From: Streptomyces sp. V3I8
GTDB taxonomy: Bacteria; Actinomycetota; Actinomycetes; Streptomycetales; Streptomycetaceae
Assembly: GCF_030817535.1 (NCBI RefSeq)
Contig: NZ_JAUSZL010000002.1
Location: forward strand, 8,680,001-8,744,000
Reading direction: 5' to 3'
Length of the DNA stretch: 64,000 nucleotides
The translations under genes were made by a program, and so were the position numbers. The notes under the pieces were generated by a model. That model worked only from the letters and a program-made list of their open reading frames with translations. It made no database searches and was not told the DNA's origin. This document shows, piece by piece, positions 36,668-45,296 of this stretch (position 1 is its first letter; each line of letters starts with the position of its first letter).

Positions 36668-39208
36668 TCACGCGTCGTCGACGCGGACGGCACTCAGAAT
36701 CGGTACGGCGGCGGCGCGGCGTCCCGGCAACAGGGAGGTCAGTACGCCGATCCCGGCCGCCGCGAGGAAGCACAGCAGAAGACGGCCCCAGGGCACGGTG
36801 AGGACCGCGCCCGACTGACCGACGACGGCCAGGGCACCGAGCGCGCCGCCCGTGACGACACCGAGGGCCGAACCCAGCAGGGAGACCACCGTCGCCTCCA
36901 GCCGCAGGATCGAACCGACCTTCCGGCGGTCCATCCCGACGGCACGCAGCAGGCCGAACTCCCTGACGCGCTCGGAGACCGCCATTCCCATGGTGTTGGC
37001 CACGCCGAGTGCCCCGATCATCACGGTCACGCTGAGCATCGCGTACATGATGGTCAGGACCGGCGCGTAGACGCGCGCGGCCTCGCGTCCGGCGTCGGCG
37101 CGGTCCTGGACGAGCAGCGTCGGATTACCGAGAGCGTGCCGGATCTGCCGCTTGACGTCGGCGACGTGACCGGGAGCGGCTCGTACGAGGACGGAGTCGA
37201 CGGCACCGTCCCGCGAGTCGGCCGTCGCGGCGGACGTGCGCGGCGAAAGGACGTCGGCGGACAGCAGGACGGGTGTGAGCGCGGGCGGGCCGTCGTAGAG
37301 CGCGACGATCCGAAGAGCCGTCCGCTCCTGGCCGGAACCCAGCCTGCCGGTCACCCGCTCACCGAGGTGCCAGCCGTGCGCGGCGGCGGTCCCGCTGTCG
37401 ACGGCCATGCCCTGGCCGAGGTCGTCCAGGGAGCCGGCGTGCACGGTGAAGTCCACGAGGCGGCCGACGGCGGCGGGATCGACGGCCGTGGCGTACAGGA
37501 AGGAATCGTTCCCGGTGGGCCGGAAGGCCACGTCGGTGGTCGCGGTGACGGCGTCCACGTGCGGCAGGCGGGCGATGCGGCCCACCGTGTCGTCCGCGAT
37601 CTCGGCGAAGTCGATCGCGGTGACCGCCAGGTCGCTGGGCATGTCCGCCTCCGCGTCACGCTGGGCCATGGTGCTCAGGGAGGCCAGGGCCACGGTGACG
37701 GCGCTGACGAGCGTGAGACCGATGGTGAGGGCGTTGGCGGTCGCGGCCGTGCGCAGCGGATTGCGGGCGACGTTGGCGAGCGCGAGGACCGCGTCGACAC
37801 CGGCCAGCCGTGTCAGCGGTGGCCGCAGCAGGCGGGACACGGTCAGGGCCAGCTGGGGGGTGAGGACTGCCAGCCCGGTCAGCAGGAGGGGCACCGCGAA
37901 AGCGAACAGGCCGATCTCCCGCGTCGCTGCCAGGGCGATCAGTACGCCCACCGCGGTGGTGAGCGCACCGATGCGGTTGCGCCGGCGCAGCGAACGGGCG
38001 GGCGCGGGGAGCGAGGTGCGCAGTGCGGCGACGGGCGCCACCGCGGCGGCCCTGCGCGCGGGCAGGAAAGCGGCGAGCACGGTGACCGCGATGCCGACGG
38101 TGAACGCTGCCGCCAGCGGTCCGGCCGACAGCGGCTGAGGCGGTACGAGATCGTCCGGCAGACCGCCGCCGGCGGCGAAGAACTCGGCGAGCGCGGCGGC
38201 CACCCCGAGGCCGGCCACGTATCCGGCGGCCGAGGCGACCGTGCCGACGAGGAGGGCCTCCGTCAGCACCATCCGCATCACATGGTGCCGGGTCGCTCCG
38301 ACGGCGCGCAGCAGGGCATGCTCGCGGGCACGCGCCGCGCTGAGCATGGTGAAGGTGTTGCCGACCAAGAAAGCGGACGCCAGCAGGGCGATGCCGGCGA
38401 AGACCGACAGGATGGTGGCCAGCTTGTCATGGTCGGTGCCCGCGGCGGCCTCGGCGTCGAGCCCGGCCCGGGTGACCACCCGCAACCCGGACGGAAGCAG
38501 CCGCGCGGCGTCGGCGGCGAGGGCGTCAGGGGAGTGACCCGGCCTCGCGGCAAGGGTGAGGGAGGCGTACGTGCCGGGTGAGGGGGCGAACTGCCTGCGG
38601 GCTGTGGCGTTGTCGAACGCCGTGAGGGTGCCGCCACCGGCGAGCCGCGGATCATGGGCCTTGAAGACGCCGACCAGGTGGCAGGAGCGGACCCTGCCGT
38701 TGACGATGACGTCGATCCGGTCCCCGACCAGGTGTCCGGCTCGTCGCGCGGACCGCCGGTCGACGGCGATCTCGTCGGCGTGACGCGGGCCGCGGCCCTC
38801 GGTCATCGGGTAGCGGGGGTCGGTTCCATGACGGTCGGGCACGTAATTGACGCCTGTGGCGGCCGACGGTGAACCGGTCGGTTCGCCGTCCGAGCCGAGG
38901 AGGAAGGCACGCCCTTCCAGCGTGCCCCGGGCCGACGCGGCGGCGGGGAGCGCGGCCAGGCGACGCAGCAGTGCCTCGTCCTGACGGGGCACACCGCCGG
39001 GGGAGTCCGGACCGGCGGACGCGTCGGGCAGGATCTCGACGGACACATCGGGCCGGGAAGCCGTCCGGGCCTCGGCCAGCGTCCGCTGAAGCGACTGGCC
39101 GTACAGCAGGGAACCGCTGACACAGGCGACGCCGAGCAGGACGGCCGACACGGGCAGGGCCAGCCGTCGCTTCTGCCGATGAAGGGAACGCAGGACGGTA
39201 CGGAGCAT
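36668..39208 (-). CDS. FtsX-like ABC permease without adjacent ATPase
   Basis: 846 aa. N-terminal MLRTVLRSLHRQKRRLALPV and one helix, a MacB-PCD domain (about 50-270), a helix block with FTMLSAARAREHALLRAVGA, a middle pair of helices, a second periplasmic domain, and a C-terminal FtsX block (VSERVREFGLLRAVGMDRRK). This is the standard duplicated FtsX exporter layout. No ATP-binding gene is adjacent on either side. It is divergent from a two-component system at 39548. It may use an ATPase encoded elsewhere. Confidence 0.92.
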   Translation of the reverse strand: MLRTVLRSLHRQKRRLALPVSAVLLGVACVSGSLLYGQSLQRTLAEARTASRPDVSVEILPDASAGPDSPGGVPRQDEALLRRLAALPAAASARGTLEGRAFLLGSDGEPTGSPSAATGVNYVPDRHGTDPRYPMTEGRGPRHADEIAVDRRSARRAGHLVGDRIDVIVNGRVRSCHLVGVFKAHDPRLAGGGTLTAFDNATARRQFAPSPGTYASLTLAARPGHSPDALAADAARLLPSGLRVVTRAGLDAEAAAGTDHDKLATILSVFAGIALLASAFLVGNTFTMLSAARAREHALLRAVGATRHHVMRMVLTEALLVGTVASAAGYVAGLGVAAALAEFFAAGGGLPDDLVPPQPLSAGPLAAAFTVGIAVTVLAAFLPARRAAAVAPVAALRTSLPAPARSLRRRNRIGALTTAVGVLIALAATREIGLFAFAVPLLLTGLAVLTPQLALTVSRLLRPPLTRLAGVDAVLALANVARNPLRTAATANALTIGLTLVSAVTVALASLSTMAQRDAEADMPSDLAVTAIDFAEIADDTVGRIARLPHVDAVTATTDVAFRPTGNDSFLYATAVDPAAVGRLVDFTVHAGSLDDLGQGMAVDSGTAAAHGWHLGERVTGRLGSGQERTALRIVALYDGPPALTPVLLSADVLSPRTSAATADSRDGAVDSVLVRAAPGHVADVKRQIRHALGNPTLLVQDRADAGREAARVYAPVLTIMYAMLSVTVMIGALGVANTMGMAVSERVREFGLLRAVGMDRRKVGSILRLEATVVSLLGSALGVVTGGALGALAVVGQSGAVLTVPWGRLLLCFLAAAGIGVLTSLLPGRRAAAVPILSAVRVDDA

Positions 39209-39547
39209 GGAACACCTTCGGCAGGAGAACGCGGCGGTCAGGGTCTGCGGGTCCGGAAAGGAGGGGTGGCCGACGTGCCCGGGTCCGGCCGGCACGCCGC
39301 ACGAGCGCGCGGCCCGGCCCGGTTCCGTCTGCTCCGTGGCGTGTCTGCCCGGGTGCTGCCTCGGCGCCTCACCCGAAGGGGCGGACGGGAAACGAGGCAG
39401 CGGTCCGACAGCGGTCCGGCCGCTGCCGGACGATTCTCCGGCACGGCGGGAAGGCGGCGGATCGGCCGAAACGCGGAGACCGGGCGGCGGAACACTCGGC
39501 CGAACGGCCGAGGCGGTGGCCTGCCGACCGGCCGTAGCGTAGGCCGT
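39209..39547. promoter_or_regulatory. Divergent promoter region with a perfect dyad
   Basis: Separates the FtsX permease and the kinase gene. It contains CTCGGCCGAACGGCCGAG (39495-39512), perfect 8-bp arms, about 36 bp upstream of the kinase ATG. It is a candidate site for the adjacent response regulator. No gene found. Confidence 0.45.
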
Positions 39548-40783
39548 ATGAATCACGCTTTCGGCACCCGGCCGGGAGGAACGCGCATCCTGTGGTGCCT
39601 GGCGGCGGTCCTCCTGCCGACCCTGCTCGTCCTCGAAGGACTGGACACCCGCTCCGCCGTCCTGGCGGTCGCCTGGGTCGTGTCCGGGGCCCTGGCCCTG
39701 GCCGCGCTCGCGGTTCCCGCCGACCGCTTCCTGCCGGTTGTCACGGCCGCAACGGCGGCCTCCCTCCTGCTGACCGTCCTCAACGCGCAACTGTCACAAC
39801 GCCCCGAGCACACCTACGGGTTCGTCGAGTCGTGCGCCTTGCTGCTGACGGTCGCCCGCGCACTGTGGCAACGACCGCTGCTCCAGGCCGTGGCGCCCGC
39901 GGCCGGTGCGACGCTCGCCGCCTCGGTGGCCTTCTTCCGGCTGCCCGCTCCGGAGTACGGCGTTGTGGGGGCACTCAGTGTGGGGTTCACCTGGGCCGGT
40001 GCGGTGCTGATGGCGGTGCTGGGTCTGTGCCTGCGGCTTCTCGACACCCTGCGAGCCCGTGACCACCAGGCCGTTCTGCAGGCCCAGCGCCTCGAATACG
40101 CCCGCGAACTGCATGACTTCGTCGGCCACCACATCACCGCGATCATCGCCCACACCAAGGCCGTCAGATACATCTCCGCGGCCGGCAACGGCCTGGAGCC
40201 CACCGAGCTGGACCGGATGCTGGCGGGCATCGAGAAGGCCGGGTCGCAGGCCATGGACTCGATGCGGGCCGTGGTGTCCGTACTGCGCGACACCGAGGGG
40301 TCCGCCGCCCGGTACGACGGCGACCTCGGTGAACTGCGCACGCTGCTGACGCAGTTCTCCGCCACCGGTCCCGACGCCATGCTGACGCTGGACCCGCGGC
40401 TGACGATGCGCCGCCTGCCCCCCGGCGTCGGCACCGCCGCGCACCACGTCGTGCGCGAATCCCTGACGAACATACGCAAACACGGCCAACGGGCCACCGT
40501 GGTGACTGTCGATGTCCGCCTGCACGACGACGAGGCGCCACACCTGCGGGTGTCGGTCACCGACAACGGAGCAGGCGGCACCGCTCCGGCGGGCCGGCCG
40601 GAGCACGACACCGGGCTGGGCAGACGTCCCGGCTACGGGCTCCTGGGCCTGGCCGAACGGGTCGAGATGCTGGGCGGGCGGTTCGAAGCGGGCCGCCGTG
40701 GCAGCGTATGGGCGGTCAGCGCGGACTTCCCGCTGCCGTCCGTACCCCGGGACGCACCGGCAGCCGACGAACTGCAAGTCTGA
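39548..40783 (+). CDS. Sensor histidine kinase (HisKA_3 type)
   Basis: 411 aa. Four to six membrane helices cover ~10-165. H-box RLEYARELHDFVGHHITAII (His189), HATPase N-box HHVVRESLTNIRKHG, and G-box RRPGYGLLGLAERVEMLGG. It lacks a large extracytoplasmic sensor, like kinases that watch membrane state or a partner transporter. Six bases separate it from the response regulator. It is divergent from the orphan FtsX permease, which may be its target or partner. Confidence 0.93.
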   Translation: MNHAFGTRPGGTRILWCLAAVLLPTLLVLEGLDTRSAVLAVAWVVSGALALAALAVPADRFLPVVTAATAASLLLTVLNAQLSQRPEHTYGFVESCALLLTVARALWQRPLLQAVAPAAGATLAASVAFFRLPAPEYGVVGALSVGFTWAGAVLMAVLGLCLRLLDTLRARDHQAVLQAQRLEYARELHDFVGHHITAIIAHTKAVRYISAAGNGLEPTELDRMLAGIEKAGSQAMDSMRAVVSVLRDTEGSAARYDGDLGELRTLLTQFSATGPDAMLTLDPRLTMRRLPPGVGTAAHHVVRESLTNIRKHGQRATVVTVDVRLHDDEAPHLRVSVTDNGAGGTAPAGRPEHDTGLGRRPGYGLLGLAERVEMLGGRFEAGRRGSVWAVSADFPLPSVPRDAPAADELQV

Positions 40784-40788
40784 ACGGC

Positions 40789-41520
40789 ATGACGATCAGA
40801 CTCCTCCTCGCCGACGACCAGGACATGATCCGGTCCGCCTTCCGCCTCATCCTCGGCTCCCAGCCGGACATGGAGATCGTCGCGGAGGTGTCGGACGGCA
40901 CGGCCGCGGTCGAGGAAGCACGGCGGCTGCGCCCCGACGTGTGCCTCCTCGACATCCGGATGCCGGGCATCGACGGACTGGAGGCGACCCGCCTGCTCGC
41001 GGGACCCGACGTGCAGGACCCGCTGAACGTCCTCATCGCCACCACCTTCGACCTGGACGAGTACGTGTACAGCGCGCTGCGCAACGGTGCCTGCGGCTTT
41101 CTCCTCAAGGACGGATCCCCGGCGCTCCTGATCGAGGCCGTACGGGCGGTGTCCGAGAAGAACGCCCTGATCTCACCCTCCATCACGGTCCGTCTCCTGC
41201 GGCACATGTCCCGCACCTCCGGCTTTCCCGGCACGGGTGTCACACCCGATGAGCGGGAGCGACAGCGGACGCGCCTCGGAGCTCCTCCGGTGCGACGAGC
41301 CGAGGCCGAGGACTTGCTGACGCCCCGGGAGGCCGAAGTCGTCCGCCTGGTCGCCCGTGGCCGCACGAACGTGGAACTGGCCGCCGACCTCTACGTGTCG
41401 CTCTCCACCGTCAAGACACACCTGGCGAGCGTCCAGCGCAAACTGCGGGCCCGTAACCGTGTCGAGGTCGCGGCATGGGCCTGGGAGCACGGTTACTGCG
41501 CCGCCGGGGCCGACGACTGA
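40789..41520 (+). CDS. NarL/FixJ-family response regulator
   Basis: 243 aa. Receiver with DD (9-10) and phospho-acceptor Asp55 (CLLDIRMPGIDG), then an ~30-residue linker rich in Arg, and a LuxR helix-turn-helix (LTPREAEVVRLVARGRTNVE, STVKTHLASVQRKLRARNRV). ATG at 40789; an upstream in-frame start would overlap the kinase and is not needed. Pairs with the upstream kinase. Confidence 0.94.
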   Translation: MTIRLLLADDQDMIRSAFRLILGSQPDMEIVAEVSDGTAAVEEARRLRPDVCLLDIRMPGIDGLEATRLLAGPDVQDPLNVLIATTFDLDEYVYSALRNGACGFLLKDGSPALLIEAVRAVSEKNALISPSITVRLLRHMSRTSGFPGTGVTPDERERQRTRLGAPPVRRAEAEDLLTPREAEVVRLVARGRTNVELAADLYVSLSTVKTHLASVQRKLRARNRVEVAAWAWEHGYCAAGADD

Positions 41521-41837
41521 CCCCCTTGTCCGGACGTCGTGCCGGTTCCTCGATGAGCGCGAACACGCGGTCCGAGCCCACGAACCGGGTGCCGTCCGCG
41601 CCTGCCGCGCCGGAGGCTGTCGATCCGTCATCAGTCATCCGTCATCCGTGTCGGCTCCGGTGATTCGGAGGGCAGCCGTGAATCACACCGACAGGCATGA
41701 GTGACCCGCGGCAGGCCGTCGAACACCGCTGCACCAGAATCTCCTGTCGTTGACGGAGCGGGCAGGGCGGACGGAGCAGACAGGGCGGGCAGGACAGACG
41801 GATGCGTGGAACGGAGTGCCGGGGCAAAGTGGGTTGT
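41521..41837. other. Intergenic region, no gene seen
   Basis: A spacer between the response regulator and the VOC gene with several imperfect short repeats (cagtcatcc/gtcatccg near 41630; gggcaggacagacgg variants near 41760-41800). No convincing gene or terminator. Confidence 0.4.
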
Positions 41838-42212
41838 ATGACCATGATGCTCGCCGCCTTTGTTCTCGGTACTCCCGATCCCCCCGCGCTGGCCGACTTC
41901 TACCGGGCTCTGCTCGGCTGGGAGGAGGTCGATCGCGAGCAGGAATGGGTCCGCCTGAGGAATCCGGAACAAGAACGTCCCAGTATCAGCTTTCAGTTGG
42001 AGAGCGATCACACTCCTCCGACATGGCCGCAGAGCCCGGGCACCCAGCAGATGCAAGCGCACTTGGACCTGCAGGTCGATGACCTGGAGGCGGAGACCGA
42101 ACGGGCCTGTGCCCTGGGCGCGACGCTGGAGGAGTACCAGCCGCAGAAGGACGTACGGGTCCTTCGTGACCCTCACGGCCATCCGTTCTGCCTCTTCCTC
42201 CCGGGCGCCTGA
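41838..42212 (+). CDS. VOC (glyoxalase/bleomycin resistance) family protein
   Basis: 124 aa, the usual size of a single-module pair VOC protein. FVLGTPDPPALADFYRALLG opens the first beta-alpha-beta3 unit, and HLDLQVDDLEAETERACALG opens the second, ending RVLRDPHGHPFCLFLP. The metal-binding pattern is partial (His in the second unit and a late H-P-F), as in many "glyoxalase-like" proteins of unknown substrate. A stand-alone gene. Confidence 0.88.
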   Translation: MTMMLAAFVLGTPDPPALADFYRALLGWEEVDREQEWVRLRNPEQERPSISFQLESDHTPPTWPQSPGTQQMQAHLDLQVDDLEAETERACALGATLEEYQPQKDVRVLRDPHGHPFCLFLPGA

Positions 42213-42289
42213 ACCCGGGCGCCCGAACGTCGTCGGCTCGGCGCCGGGCCGACGACCGGCGGCCGACCTGGGCCAGCGCCGGCTGCTTG

Positions 42290-43170
42290 AACCCTGATAC
42301 CGGATCGGCTCCCACCGCCCGGGTATGCGCGGTCCCGCGCCGTCGCGAGACGGCGCGGGACCATCGGGCCGCGGCGAAGGCGGTGTCCGCTCCGACGGTG
42401 TCTACCGCGGCCGGGGCCGGAGGGCAGTTCCCCTCGGCCGCATGGAGCGGCCGGCCGGCCGACCGGCCCGCCACGGCGCGCCGCTGGTGGGCGGAGGCCG
42501 CCGCCCTGGCCCGTCCCATCGACCACGCCGTGGCCCTGCTTCCGGTGCTCAGCGGTCTCGCCGTCCGCGCGGCCGTCCCGGTGGACCCGGACGCGGCCGG
42601 AACGCTGCTCGCCGAGCACCGCACTCTGCTACCACTGACACCGAGCCTGCTGTCAGCCCGGGAGGAACGCCTGGGCGAGGCCCGGTCCGCGCTCACCGCC
42701 CCTGCCCGCGTCGCCCGCTCGACCGGCCATCTCCCGGCGAAGCACTGTTGCTGACCGAGGTCGCCCGTCTCGGCGCAGCGAAGAAGGTCACGGACCGGTT
42801 GACTGGACTGGCCCGCACGTACGACGCCGGGTCCACCGGCCCCGCCGGACCTCAGCCACCGCTCACCGGGCCGCCGTGGCCGCCGCACTCACCGCATGCG
42901 AAGCGGAGCGGAAACATACCTCGGCCCCGAGCGGGGCTCTTCCATCTGGCCGCCGGACCTCCGGGAGCCGGCACCATGCCAAGAGTTCCGGGTCGACAAC
43001 CCGCCGGACAATGTCTGCATCAACCTCCAGGTCCGGCCGGACCTGATCGCCAACCGGACGAACAGGACGATGAGCGTCCACTTGAACGCCAAGTGCGCGT
43101 TCTTCGTCCTGGACCTGGAACCCGGCCGCTCGGACGACGGGAACCGGCTTCCAGGCGCATCGCCGAACGG
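42290..43170 (+). pseudogene. Degenerate region: possible LuxR/LAL regulator debris and an orphan reading frame
   Basis: At about 42590-42900 fragments in different frames (ALLLTEVARLGAAKKVTDRL; HRAAVAAALTACEAE) resemble the helical repeat part of large LuxR-type ATP-binding regulators, but no intact frame exists. From 42896 a different frame keeps strong third-position GC (EFRVDNPPDNVCINLQVRPD, then MSVHLNAKCAFFVLDLEPG) to about 43170, without a recognisable domain or clear start. I treat the whole as decayed. Confidence 0.3.
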
Positions 43171-43428
43171 AAAACCGGCAGTCGGGCCGCGGTGGTCGAG
43201 GCGGGAGCGCCGACGACGAGGCCGGCCCGCGGCCCGCATGCGGTCGGCGAGCGCCCACCCCACCAGGCGCCGCGGCCGGGGCGAGCATGGTGACGCGGTG
43301 CTTGCGGCACAGGATGATCCAGGTCGGCGTGACGCGCCAGTGGCCCGTTTCCCACGAGCCGATGCATCGGATCCCCGTACATCCCCGTACATCCTGGAGC
43401 TCCGCGGATCTGCAAATGGGCGGGTCCC

Positions 43429-43872
43429 TCAGACGACGCGGACCCGGCGGGACGGACGAACAGGCGTCCTCTCGAACACTGGCAGGTCACCGGCCACCGC
43501 CTCGTCGAGTGAGGCCGGACACGGCATGTCGTCCGGGTGGGTGACGAGGCCGATCAGCGCGGCGAGTCGACGGCCGGCTGCTTGCAGGCCGGCGATCTCT
43601 GACTCGATACGGGTGTGTTCGGCCAGCAACCGTTCCGACAGGCCGGGACCGATGTGGCGGGCATCGATCGCGGGGAGGAGCGTGGCGAGCAGTTGGCTGT
43701 TGAGCCCGGCGGTGAAGAGCTGCTGGATGAGCTGGACCCGCGCCACGGACGACTCCGTGTAGATCCGTTGACCGCTGGCGGTGCGCTCCGGCTCCAGGAG
43801 GCCCTGCTCTTCGTAGTAGCGCAGAGCACGGGTGCTGACTCCGGCCCGTTCGGCCACCTCTCCGATGCGCAT
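43429..43872 (-). CDS. MerR family transcriptional regulator
   Basis: 147 aa from ATG 43872, six bases after GGGAGG (a GTG two codons earlier is too close). The helix-turn-helix MRIGEVAERAGVSTRALRYY and wing EQGLLEPERTASGQRIYTES are classical MerR. A dimer helix follows, and the C-terminus has one cysteine (DMPCPASL), so it is not an obvious metal sensor. It is divergent from an SDR gene, and the gap has a MerR-type promoter. Confidence 0.92.
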   Translation of the reverse strand: MRIGEVAERAGVSTRALRYYEEQGLLEPERTASGQRIYTESSVARVQLIQQLFTAGLNSQLLATLLPAIDARHIGPGLSERLLAEHTRIESEIAGLQAAGRRLAALIGLVTHPDDMPCPASLDEAVAGDLPVFERTPVRPSRRVRVV

Positions 43873-43909
43873 GGTCACCCTCCCGGCTCACGACGCGACT
43901 CGGAACGAC

Positions 43910-43940
43910 TTGCCCTTCACGTCGACGTCAGGTCTTAGCG
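43910..43940 (+). promoter_or_regulatory. MerR-type promoter with 19-bp spacer and dyad
   Basis: TTGCCC (43910-43915) and TTAGCG (43935-43940) are separated by 19 bp, longer than the usual 17 bp, with the palindrome ACGTCGACGT (43919-43928) inside the spacer. This is the arrangement MerR activators untwist. It would drive the SDR gene at 43991. Confidence 0.55.
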
Positions 43941-43990
43941 TACTCAGCGCGGACGGGAGACGCTCTCCCGTCGCTGTCGAAGGGACGATC

Positions 43991-44692
43991 ATGCAGATCA
44001 GCGGAGCCGTCGCACTGGTGACCGGCGCCAACCGAGGCATCGGACGGCACTTCGTCGAACAGCTTCTGGCCGGCGGAGCCGAGAAGGTGTACGCCGCGGC
44101 CCGCCGCCCCGACCTCATGGACGTGAGTGATCCTCGCGTCGTCCCGCTGTACCTGGATCTCCTCGACGAGGAGTCGATCTCGAAGGCAGCGGCGGCGGCC
44201 CCAGACGTCACCCTGTTGGTCAACAACGCCGGCATCACCACGGGGGCCAACCTGCTGACCTCACCCGTCGACGACATCAGAACGGACCTCGAGACCCACC
44301 TGTTCGGTACGCTCCGAGTCATCCGCGCCTTCGCTCCGGTCCTGATCCGCAACGGAGAAGGCGCCATCGTGAACATCCTCTCCGTCCTGTCCTGGGTCGC
44401 CACCGCTGCCGGATCGGGGTCCTACTCCGTGGCCAAGGCCGCGGAATGGAACATGACCAACGGTGTCCGCGTGGAACTGGCCGGCCGGAACATTCTCGTC
44501 CAGGGAGTACATCTGGGGGCTGCCGACACCGACATGATGGCGGGAAGTGACGGACCCAAGATCGACCCGAGCGAGGTCGCGCGAGCCGGCCTCGCCGGAG
44601 TGGAGGCCGGAGCCATCGAAGTCCTGGTCGATGACCCGAGTCGCTTCGTCAAGGCTGCTTTCGCAGGCGATCCCGCGCAGCTCTACGGCTGA
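43991..44692 (+). CDS. SDR family oxidoreductase
   Basis: 233 aa. TGANRGIG (cofactor), NNAG, catalytic Ser in NILSVLSW, and YSVAK (Tyr-x3-Lys), a complete classical SDR. The C-terminus AGVEAGAIEVLVDDPSRFVK is shared by a subgroup of actinomycete SDRs found beside MerR or TetR regulators. It is divergent from, and probably activated by, the MerR regulator. Substrate unknown. Confidence 0.92.
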   Translation: MQISGAVALVTGANRGIGRHFVEQLLAGGAEKVYAAARRPDLMDVSDPRVVPLYLDLLDEESISKAAAAAPDVTLLVNNAGITTGANLLTSPVDDIRTDLETHLFGTLRVIRAFAPVLIRNGEGAIVNILSVLSWVATAAGSGSYSVAKAAEWNMTNGVRVELAGRNILVQGVHLGAADTDMMAGSDGPKIDPSEVARAGLAGVEAGAIEVLVDDPSRFVKAAFAGDPAQLYG

Positions 44693-44779
44693 CGAACGAA
44701 GGAGCCGCTCGTCGGAGCACGGTTCCAGCGGACTGCCGGTCCGAGCTCGGCTCTGCCGGGAGGCTTGCTCCCTGGCCGT

Positions 44780-45220
44780 TCAGAGAGTGAGCACGGCCTC
44801 GACGGCGCGGCGCTGGCCCATGGCCCTGTACGCCTCGGCGGCCTGGTCGAGGGGGAGGACGAGGCCGAAGCCGAAGACCTTGCCGGGGTCGATCTTCCGC
44901 TGCCGGACCAGGCCGATCAGCCCGGGCAGGTACTGACGCACCGGGACAGATGGAGCCGATGGCCTGCCGGGACCGGCCTGCGCGGCCACCGCGCCGAACC
45001 AGCCGGTGCCCAGCACGTCGGAGGCGGCCGGCAGGCTGGGAATCAGGCCGGCGTCGGGCATGCCGGGGGTGGCGACCAGGGTGCCGTCGACACGGCTGAT
45101 CAGGGCGCGCTCGGCCTGCGTACCGGACTGGAAGACGCGGTTCACGCAGGAGGACGGTAGCCGGAACGGCAGATCTCGCAGGTGTTGAGGGCGGCGACAC
45201 GGCGGTACGGTCCGCGCGTG
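44780..45220 (-). pseudogene. Zinc-type alcohol dehydrogenase, frameshifted and internally deleted
   Basis: Pieces of an MDR alcohol dehydrogenase are in order: NTCEICRSGYRP (structural-zinc loop), then in another frame RVDGTLVATPGMPDAGLIPS and SDVLGTGWFGAVAAQAGPG. The sequence then jumps straight to LPGLIGLVRQRKIDPGKVFG and ends YRAMGQRRAVEAVLTL. Most of the Rossmann domain (about 100 codons) and the N-terminus are gone. Dead gene. Confidence 0.65.
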
Positions 45221-45296
45221 AGGTGTGTCGGCCGCCGTGCCCCACTCGGGGCACGGCGCGGGCCGGCGATGGGCCCCGAACCCCAGGCGGACAGGT

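Noticed and set aside
36668..39790. A 1040-codon start for the FtsX permease
   Set aside because: The added N-terminus is Arg/Gly/Pro-rich and lies upstream of the normal MLRTVLRSL start at 39208.
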